Of a stretch of DNA of 64,000 nucleotides, positions 55,928 through 64,000 are shown piece by piece. The stretch is taken from positions 45,107,054 to 45,171,053 of the forward strand of contig CM069593.1 in NCBI GenBank assembly GCA_035771175.1, given 5' to 3'. Below the pieces are notes generated by a model that saw only the letters and a list, made by a program, of their open reading frames with translations, made no database searches and was not told the DNA's origin. The stretch is from Paratinospora sagittata (lineage: Eukaryota; Streptophyta; Magnoliopsida; Ranunculales; Menispermaceae). Numbering within the stretch: position 1 is the first letter of the stretch; the number at the start of each line of letters is the position of its first letter. The translations under genes were made by a program, and so were the position numbers.

Positions 55928-58420
55928 CTTATAAATAAATTTTCTGCTACACTTGATCATTTAAGCTCGCTATTTTTTTTTTTGGGTCTATAAAAACAGA
56001 TGAAAATAAGTTGACCTTGTACTCATAAAAGACATATTGTGTCTGTGTACACCACTCACATTTGAATAATACCTTAACCGCATAAGCTCGCCAATTGCTC
56101 CACCAGAGTTTAATTACCATCATAGTCTACAATTACTTGAATTTTGTGTTTCATGTCCAATTCATGCACCAAATATTTATGTAATATCATTCAGGTTGTC
56201 ATCATTCAATAGAGAGCCTTTTTTCTATTTATATGAATAAAGATTATTCAATATAAAATATTCCATATAATATAGGCAGTAAAAATTCGAACTGTCCTTT
56301 GGAAACAGTAATTCATCCTCAAAGGTCGCTTTAGAAGCTAATTTAAATTAATGTATCTTTTTTTTTATTGCAAAATAAATTTAATGTATCTTAAGCAGCA
56401 TCAAATCAAAATCAATGTGGCTCTATATAAGATATTATAAAAGTATGGTATTAATTATGTAACCTTTGGTTTGTGGTGTACATGCCATGCACGTATCAAC
56501 CATCATCACCACTGTTGACCCTTCGCATACGTTAGGTCACCAATCATATAGCCTACATTCCTTTATTTCTTTTTATTTGGCGCCGTCCATAATATATATA
56601 TATATATATATTATGATTTAGTAACATTATTTTATGTGCATGTCATAAACACCTATAACCCACATTAATATTGCCAATCTTATAAATAAAAAAGAAAATG
56701 TGGCCCACTTGTACATTTGTTAATTACATAACAAATTATTTGGATCAAAATGTAGGTATTTGACATTAATGTATACCCGTAATGCTATTCATAAATGATT
56801 TTCTTACTTGAAAAATATCAACATTTATTTTATTTTATTAATTACATATGGTTGTATTAATTTATGCCATTTTAAATAATGATATACTATTATTTAGTAT
56901 CTCCCTTATTATATATTAAGCTCTTATTTGATGCCAAGTGGAAGGCGACAAAGCGGCAGCGGCATTTCATTAACTAATTAATCCTATAATAATATGATAT
57001 AATCCGAACCAACCACCACATAGCAGACGTGACACCTGCGTCGCATCGGCTATTCCTATGCACTCGAACGTACGTAGGTTCCGAAAGCTACATGACAAAA
57101 AGCTGGCAGTTGTCAACATGAGAAATTCTCATGCCTACCTACGACTAACACCAGGGGATCATTATCCATTTTTTGTAATAACAAAGAGCGGCTATCGTGT
57201 AATTAAATACTCGATGGAGATAGAGAGAGCCCAGTGCGTGCTTTTCATTGGGCCCACACAATCCAAATCTGGGCCGTTGGATTTAGAGCTTTAAATGAAA
57301 TGGTTGACATTCGCTTTTGTTCTACTTTGTGTTATCTGTGTAATAGAAAATCGTTCTTGAATGGGGTGGCTCAAGGAGGTCCATTTATATATATATATAT
57401 ATATATAGTAATTTAAAGATTTAGCTAAAATATCCACATTTTTATTTTTTCTTAAATTTCCTAGCTTTTTGGGTGTGCTTTTATTGTGTTTATTAATCTA
57501 TTTCATTTCTAATTGTTTAATCTTTATATGCCCTTTTCTTTTCTCGTTTTTTTTATAAAAAAACATTCTTAAACTTCTACTTTTATGAAAAAAAAAACAC
57601 CATATCTTTTCTCAAAAAAGTTGCATGCTTATCAATATTGCTATAAATAATATTTACTAATATTCAATTTTCTATTCCATTAATTTAATAATTATTAATT
57701 AAAATAAATATTTTATAGCACTTTATAAGATACAAAACTCATTTACATAATTATAAAGATTTGCAACAAAGACCTTTTAGATGATTTAGTTAAGAAAAAT
57801 AATTAATAAAAAATTCACAATAAAGATAAAAGTACTAAAGCTAGATTTAAAATAATTTTGATAGAAATAATTAAGAAAGATACAACTAACTATGGTATAA
57901 TAAATATCAACTTAGGTCTTGATAGAAAAGAAAGTGAAGGAAGTGATTTCTTGAGTCCATAAATTGAGAGTTGAAAACATATAAGTAATAAACATAGGAA
58001 AGCAAACGTTGCTAATTGTAATGCTTTATATCTGAACCAAACCTCTCACCTGAAATTGAGAGTTTGATTCCTCTAACCTATTTGAGGAGTTGATCGGTTT
58101 CCTCTAACCTATTGCCAACGTTACTACCACCTCGTGTCGCTACTTTCAAACAAAAAAAAAAAAAACCCAAAAATTCTAGGAAGATATAGATATAAGAAAA
58201 TATTATAGCAAGATATTTCATCAAACCGGAGACAAGATGTCCCATGCATGCTTGTATTATATGTTGGGAACCTATACAAACACATATTTTTTGCCCATAA
58301 TTAAATTAATCAATTCTTTATTAGTAGGTCATTAATACGATTTATTTATTTTTCTATTTTTGGTTCCAATGGTGGAGGGCAAAAGTTGACCAGCAGAAAA
58401 TCGACCCATCCCATTCTTGC
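55928..58420. other. Intergenic between THUMP and MIZ1-like genes, no gene supported
   Basis: AT-rich, with TA microsatellites at about 56590-56612 and 57391-57408. The open frames at 57058-57294 and 57234-57416 have no recognisable motif, no homology I can name and no promoter context. Confidence 0.45.
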
Positions 58421-58430
58421 CCTCTATAAA
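58385..58430 (+). promoter_or_regulatory. TATA box of the MIZ1-like gene, with an upstream TTGACC
   Basis: TATAAA at 58425-58430 lies about 195 bp before the start codon, so transcription would start near 58460 with a leader of about 165 nt. TTGACC at 58385-58390 is a W-box core, a common WRKY site. Only sequence similarity supports either. Confidence 0.55.
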
Positions 58431-58625
58431 TTAAACAAACCTCTATACATATCAACTATTCAACATGTTAATTTCGATCATCATATCATCATCTTAACTC
58501 CTCACCCATAATTCATTCACCACTTAATTTCTCTTCTCTCCAGTTCATATCATCAAGAAAATTTAGATCAAAACCAAGCCAATTAGCTAGCTTGCCTTTC
58601 TGGTGATTCTTAATATATATAGATC

Positions 58626-59441
58626 ATGAAATTACTGAAGCAACTCACCCTTCACAGAACCACCAGCTCCAGAAGCACCCACCAGCTCATCCTCCATTCA
58701 AACTACACCAGATCATCATCATCTCATTCTCCTACTTCCCCAGTAATATTTTCAACTCAACATCAATCCACACCATGGAATATCAATATTCTCAAAATCT
58801 TCCAATCCATTCTCAACTTAATCTCCATAATCAACCCAATATATATAGTCCCTTCATGCAGGTGGCCAACTCTCCCCGGCGTCACCGGCAACACCACCAT
58901 CACCAACACCTTAGGCCGGAAAGTCACCGGAACTCTCTTCGGCTCCAAGAAGGGCCACGTAACTTTCACCGTTCAAGACCACCCACGATCCGACCCACTT
59001 CTGGTCCTCGAACTACCCACTTCGACTCGAGCCCTGGTCAAGGAAATGGCATCTGGGCTAGTCCGAATCGCGCTCGAGTGCGAGAACTCCGGAGACGGCA
59101 ACAGCGCTGGGGCCGGTGGTGGTGGTGGATCATTGAAGAAGAAGAAGAAGAAGAAGAAGGTGCAGCTGTTTGAGGAGCCGAGATGGAGCATGTACTGCAA
59201 CGGGAAGAAGTGGGGGTACGCGGTGTCTCGCACATGCGGGGACGTTGATTGGCACGTGCTGAGCACGTTGCAGACTGTGACGGTTGGTGCAGGGCTGATT
59301 CCTGTTGAGGTGGCACAGGTGATGTATATGAGGGCTAGGTTTGAGCGAGTTGTGGGTGGGTGTGACTTGGAGGCTTATCACATGATGAACCCGGATCGGA
59401 CCGGTGGGGTTGAACTCAGTATTTTTCTGCTTAGAATTTAA
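58626..59441 (+). CDS. MIZ1-like DUF617 protein (MIZU-KUSSEI family), single exon
   Basis: 271 residues from the ATG at 58626; no intron, as usual for this family. The N-terminal 50 residues are Ser/Thr-rich. DUF617 spans about 84-271: VTGNTTITNTLGRKVTGTLFG, VTFTVQDHP, PLLVLELPTSTRALVKEMAS, LVRIALECE, then FEEPRWSMYCNGKKWGYAVS, VLSTLQTVTVGAGLIPVE, MYMRARFERVVGGCDLEAYH, MMNPDRTGGVELSIFLLRI. Arabidopsis MIZ1 is needed for root hydrotropism and acts at the ER on calcium signalling; the function here is inferred. A low-complexity insert at 161-178 (GAGGGGGSLKKKKKKKK) comes from a GGT and AAG codon repeat and separates the two halves of the domain. Which family paralogue this is cannot be settled by eye. 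Confidence 0.92.
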   Translation: MKLLKQLTLHRTTSSRSTHQLILHSNYTRSSSSHSPTSPVIFSTQHQSTPWNINILKIFQSILNLISIINPIYIVPSCRWPTLPGVTGNTTITNTLGRKVTGTLFGSKKGHVTFTVQDHPRSDPLLVLELPTSTRALVKEMASGLVRIALECENSGDGNSAGAGGGGGSLKKKKKKKKVQLFEEPRWSMYCNGKKWGYAVSRTCGDVDWHVLSTLQTVTVGAGLIPVEVAQVMYMRARFERVVGGCDLEAYHMMNPDRTGGVELSIFLLRI

Positions 59442-59514
59442 TGTGATTAATTAATTAATTAAAAGTTTTATGATCTTAGTGAAGTTATCGTGGGCTTTTG
59501 AGATTAATACAGTG

Positions 59515-59593
59515 TATGGGTTTGGACTCTCCATATATATATATATATATATATATATAATGTTTTATATAAACGCTGACGGTTTGGACTCTC

Positions 59594-59629
<36 letters not shown>

Positions 59630-59650
59630 GTTTTATATAAACGCTGACAC
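59515..59650. repeat. Tandem duplication with TA microsatellites in the MIZ1-like 3' flank
   Basis: GGTTTGGACTCTCCA, a TA run, then AATGTTTTATATAAACGCTGAC occurs twice (from 59519 and from 59580). The TA runs differ in length (about 28 and 33 bp). The first copy begins about 80 bp after the stop codon, so it may fall in the 3' UTR or terminator region. Confidence 0.85.
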
Positions 59651-60447
59651 CCAATTCTTTTAAATATTATAAGAATATGTGTGAATTGTGCAACATTCCA
59701 AAATTACCAATATCCCTAAGATATTTAAAAAAAACTAGATGTTAGTGTCGAAAAATAGAGTTAAACTCAGGGTATATATAACATTACTTTATATATATTG
59801 ATACTTTTATTATAAGAGAAATAAAATCTATCGTCACCTTCTCTCATTTCTCAAAGACAATTTACAAACACAAAGTCTAAATAAGAAATGTTATTGTAAC
59901 AATAAAATGTTGGGATGCAACTAAACCTTCACAGTTATTGGGTCATATTGTGAAACATGAATTTTGGCTAACAAGTATTTAGACAGGTGCGTTGCAGATA
60001 ATTTTTGTAATTTATTGATTAAAATAACATAAATGTTTATAAAATATAATATTGTTATGTCTTGGTGTAACATGAGGCCACTATGAAAGCTATTTATTGG
60101 TTAAAATAGCACAAATTTTTAAAATAAAATGGCTTCACCATGTAAATTAAGTTTGATTTTGGTTTACAATTCAAAAATAGTTTCTAATCAAAAATTGAAT
60201 GCCAATCTCATGTTTAAGTTGATCTCTAGTTTTTGAAAATATATTTGGTATTATATTTAAAAATTATTTTTAAGATTTGAAAACAATGAAAAACTTATTT
60301 GATAAATTTTGGAAAATAAGAGACTAAGGTGGAGTACTACTTAAAAAAAAAAACAACTAAAAATAAAAGATCATTAATTGGAAAATACTATAAATTACTT
60401 CTCTATATTTTTAAGAAGATATTGTTTTCTACATTTGGTCTCAAAAA

Positions 60448-60752
60448 ATTTTTTTATTATTTTTTTTTAAGAAACAACTCCAAGGCCGCTTAACTCGTTG
60501 GGGACTCAGCTTGCCCTAATTCATAAGGTGTCTGAATACATGATGGATTAGTTGACGGTCGACCCACTCTTTCATCATGACCCGACTAGTCCTCACACTA
60601 ACCAGGTGTCAGTAAAGAATTTACCAAGATGATAAAGCTAAAATTATCAAACTCCTTTAGGCCACTTCGTATCTGGATTCAAACCAACGACCTTCAATCC
60701 CCTAAAGGTGAAGCGTATCAGTCTTGAACTATCGAACCAATGCGGTGTTGGC
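60448..60752 (-). mobile_element. tRNA-derived SINE, minus strand
   Basis: The minus strand has a box B GGTTTGAATCC (plus-strand about 60671-60681) after a box A-like TTCGATAGTTCAAG stretch. It ends in an A-rich tail (plus-strand T-run at 60448-60470). A perfect 11-bp duplication GGTCTCAAAAA flanks it at 60437-60447 and 60753-60763. Confidence 0.85.
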
Positions 60753-61589
60753 GGTCTCAAAAACTGTTATTTAAATCCAAGACATTTTTTGACACTTTTT
60801 TGTCTTTTTTAAATACATATAAAAAATATATATATAAATAAATAAATAAAAACTACACCAAATGTTGCAAAGTCATCACTTTGAAAATCTTTGGATCATA
60901 GAGTTTTCTTCATGTTTCCTAAGAGTTTTTTACTTCTCCTTGACCAAGTTGGGCTGGGCCAACTAATGTCTTCATAGCTGGGCCCATAGACCTACATCTC
61001 GTGGTTGGATTAATCGAAAATTTAACAGCAGCAACTTTGGATATAACATAATATTGTGTTTAAATTTTGAGTTTGATATATTTTGCTATTTATATTTTTA
61101 TATAAGGTTGGAAAATTATTCTCTTAACACAACAACTTGACATGAAAATTGAGACATGTCAATCTATTATCATCTTAATGCACATTCTAATAAATTTCTA
61201 TCACCAAGAGACAAACATTTAGTTTTATTGTTTAGTTACAATAACAAATGTTTATTGGCACATGTGAATAATTCTTTAAAAAAAAAAGGATACGTATGCT
61301 TAAGAAATTGATATGAGAGGCTTTTTTTTTTTTCTTAAATAAGATTAAGAAGGAGTAAGTTTTAAAATGCAAATTCCTTGTAATTAATTGATATCAAACA
61401 AGTTTCATTTATATTTTATAAATCACTTTCTATATTTAAGTGCGGACATAGTCATTTAATTTCTCCAAAACATGAAAAGCCAAAAATAAAATAAAATAAC
61501 AATAATAAAATAAAAAAATTCCCACAACATGTTGAATTAAGATCTTCATCTTGTTTACCATACCATATGTTTAGTTTTGTTATTTAAAG

Positions 61590-61770
61590 GTGAAATTCCG
61601 GTTGGTTGAGTGTCTCAAAAAACGAGATCACGAGTTTAACACTCTACTAACGTTGCCCATTGGGGGCGTATCTCGCTCGAGCAACTACATGCCCGAAAGA
61701 TTAGTCGAGACCGAATACCCAGATACCTTCGATTATCAAAAAGATAAAATAAAAAAAATAAAACGTGAAA
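61590..61770 (+). mobile_element. Possible SINE relic
   Basis: A box A-like GGTTGGTTGAGTGTCTC near the start and a box B-like ACGAGTTTAACACTC at 61630-61644, then an A-rich end near 61750-61770. The arrangement and tail (CCGAATACCCAGATACCTTCG) resemble the SINE at 62934-63118. No clear target duplication. Confidence 0.45.
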
Positions 61771-62426
61771 TAACCATTATAAACATATATATATATATAT
61801 ATATATACTAGGCAGTTGATTTCTGTGTAGCCTGGTGCAATTTGGACACGGATATGTATTTTGTTTAAGAAGATTATTATATATATATATTTTTGAGAGA
61901 GAGAGAGAAGCAGTTCTTTCATATCTATAGCTACATTAATTATTATACCCCTTGGTATATCTATATCAATTATCAAATGTAGAATTATGGCATTAACATT
62001 TGATAATTCTACATTTCATATCTATAAAGTTAAAAAATGTATTGCTTAGTTTTAGTATTAACCTTAGAACTCTCAACTTTGAAAATAAGCATATATATTT
62101 TGCAACTCACACGTGTAAGTTATTTTATATAATATCTTCATTTTTTTTTTTTTTGAAAGGTATAATATCTTCATTTGAAAGTGTTGAAAGGGATGTAATA
62201 TTACTTAATTAAACAACAGATGGTGATGCTTCGTGTTAATGCTTCTCCCCTAAAACCTTTGGCAATTTCATTTACATCTTAAAGTATTGTACTACAGTAG
62301 ATTATTTTTTACAATGGTATGATTTTTTTACTATACCTTTTATGTTATGGAGTGTCTGGGTATTGAATACTTAAAGGTTGATGCCATAACTTTCGCAATA
62401 TCAATCACCAAATGATAATGATCTAA

Positions 62427-62850
62427 GAGCATCTTCAATATAAAAGTAAATTGTATTTAAAAAAAAAGTGTCGTGTCATTAATATCAAGAGACTTGCTTC
62501 CTACATGACATAAAATTAAACTTTATAGTAAAGTTAAAAAGTGGTCTCCAATGCTTTCATAAATTGTACATATTTTGATGAGGTGTTAAATATATATATA
62601 TATTTTTAATTTCTTTTCTTTTTTTTAGTGGTATAGTTATAGTAATTTTATGAGTCAGCAATAGATGGTTGTCTAACAGATCGTCTAAAAATAGACGGTC
62701 ATGTTGACAACCTCTATATTTTTTTTTGTCAACTCAGCTTGACATTAAATGTCAATAATTGCATTGGAGAAGATTTTTTTTACACAATGTCTATTTATCC
62801 TACGTGACAATTAATTTTTTCACAAATTAACATTTACATTAGAAATACTC
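62427..62850. mobile_element. PIF/Harbinger-like MITE (424 bp)
   Basis: TIRs GAGCATCTTCAAT (left) and ATTAGAAATACTC (right, reverse complement GAGTATTTCTAAT), with TAA on both sides (62424-62426 and 62851-62853), matching the 3-bp TWA target duplication of PIF/Harbinger elements. No coding capacity. Confidence 0.7.
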
Positions 62851-62933
62851 TAATGTAGTCTAGCTACTCTACCAAATATCTATTTAAGCAAAGAGGGAGA
62901 GATATGAAAATACTCCTTAAAAAGAATAATGTA

Positions 62934-63118
62934 CCAACGAGTGGTTGGCTCAGTAGAAGCAGACCGAGTTTCAATGTCGTCCTTGTATGGAAGTTTCAAG
63001 TTCGATTCTTGGAGACGCCCTCGTTGAGAAAAGTCTATAATTCTGCTCCTACTCGAACCAGAACTAATCTCATTCTCGAAGAGTCCGAAGATACCTCATG
63101 AAAACGATAAAAAAAAGG
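62934..63118 (+). mobile_element. tRNA-derived SINE (185 bp)
   Basis: Box A-like TTGGCTCAGTAG at about 62945-62956 and box B-like AGTTCGATTCTTGG at about 63000-63013 form a Pol III promoter. It ends in an A-rich tail. A perfect 10-bp duplication GAATAATGTA flanks it at 62924-62933 and 63119-63128. The frame at 62904-63101 lies within it and is not a gene. Confidence 0.85.
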
Positions 63119-63983
63119 AATAATGTAATAAAAAAAAGTTGGAGAAGAAAAAAATTAAAGGCAAGTATATATAAATAACTTCAAAAGCAATAAAGAGTGT
63201 GGCACTTGACTTTATTCCCACTGAAGCAACTGAGATTTTCTTTAAGGATCTTAGAAAGTGGAAAGAAATAGATTCAATTAAATTCATGTGTGGTAGAAGG
63301 ATGATGTTAAAAAAAAAGGCATTTTGTCTTTAGTAAGGCCACTAAAATACTATTTTGCCAATGATAGGAAAAACATATAAGCTACTTTGCACTAATAAAA
63401 TTTAAACAATAGTATGTAATCTTAAAAACTGAATATAAGTCAGTTACTTAGCTAATTACTTACACATAACTTAGAATGTATAAAACAAGATGCAGACACA
63501 AAATCTACCTGCTTTACGAACTTGTAAACCTTTAAATGCCACCTGTATCTGAAATTAAGTACACCAAAGTCATATAAATCTATAGTTCCACTAAAACCTA
63601 AAATTAATAAATTGACAAAAAAAATTAAAACCTAAAATAACTTTTTAATTTCTTTTATAACTCCTTGTTAACTTTTATGATGTGTTATTTTTACCATAAA
63701 TTCTTAATTTATTCACTACTTTTTAATATAAAAAAATTATAAAAAAATATAAATATAGATAATTTTGTAATAAGGTGCCAAAAGTTTTTTTTTTGTGATG
63801 TTATTACAGATAAGATTTATTTTAAGAAATTTTCTTTTTTCGCTATTTTCAGCCCTCTTTTATTCCTTTTTTGGTAACTTTTAACCCTTTTTATTCACAT
63901 GTAATACACACGCGGCCCATGGACTAGTATGTATACACACACATATATATATATTGTTCCTCTCTTATAGAAATGTCTCTTAA

Positions 63984-64000
63984 GAGCATCTCCAATGCTT
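63984..64000. mobile_element. Start of another Harbinger-like MITE, cut by the window end
   Basis: TAA is followed by GAGCATCTCCAATGCTT, the same terminal sequence as the MITE at 62427. Only 17 bp are visible. Confidence 0.4.

Larger units (their letters stand above)
59442..63983. other. AT-rich 3' intergenic region, no gene supported
   Basis: Apart from the SINEs, the MITE and microsatellites (such as TA at about 61785-61806), no protein or RNA gene is recognised. The open frames here are AT-rich and lack motifs. Confidence 0.5.

Noticed and set aside
57058..57294. 78-codon open frame upstream of the MIZ1-like gene
   Set aside because: No recognisable family, no promoter or codon signal; a chance open frame is more likely.
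57990..58160. Possible SINE with GAGAGTTTGATTCCTC and an A tail
   Set aside because: The box B-like match is short, box A is not convincing and no flanking duplication was found.
58973..59381. Antisense and alternate frames over the MIZ1-like gene
   Set aside because: Shadows of the DUF617 coding sequence, giving only His/Ser repeats.

Overview
This window is nuclear DNA of a flowering plant, most probably a eudicot. Three spliced or plant-specific protein genes lie in AT-rich, transposon-filled DNA: an AP2 transcription factor with the 9-nt microexon typical of plant AP2 genes, a THUMP-domain RNA-modification adaptor, and a MIZ1-type DUF617 protein. The rest is mostly Copia and Gypsy retroelements, plant L1 and RTE LINEs, SINEs, TRIMs and TIR/MITE elements. 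I cannot name the species. From memory, the AP2 gene resembles Arabidopsis At2g41710 and the DUF617 gene resembles MIZ1 (At2g41660), which would fit retained microsynteny.

Layout. 1-662: right part of a TIR element that continues off the window. 662-4450: intergenic DNA with an RTE-LINE tail and a tiny tandem TRIM. 4453-18055: a nested stack. A plus-strand L1-type LINE (A) is split by a minus-strand LINE (B), which carries a 2.1-kb solo Gypsy LTR; LINE A also holds a hAT-like MITE and a deleted Copia. 18056-20510: intergenic. 20511-37326: the minus-strand AP2 gene. Its 13.7-kb first intron contains an old Copia (Copia-2) that is itself interrupted by an apparently intact, very young Copia (Copia-1). 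37840-40397: two adjacent TIR elements upstream of the AP2 gene, one with a captured molybdenum-cofactor-sulfurase-like gene fragment, the other a long foldback. 41718-42856: a solo LTR about 360 bp upstream of the THUMP gene. 43219-54489: THUMPD1-like gene in seven exons, with a 5-kb last intron full of TE debris. 55343-55927: a complete TRIM. 58626-59441: single-exon MIZ1-like gene. 59442-64000: AT-rich flank with SINEs and Harbinger-like MITEs.

The host genes form no pathway together. The AP2 protein should act in the nucleus, the THUMP protein in tRNA acetylation, and the MIZ1-like protein in root hydrotropism. The most notable material is TE biology: gene-fragment capture by two unrelated element types (a TIR element and the leader of a Copia), an intact Copia whose two 332-bp LTRs look identical, and many precisely delimited insertions with target-site duplications. 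All calls are by eye from the sequence; family names come from remembered motifs, not searches.
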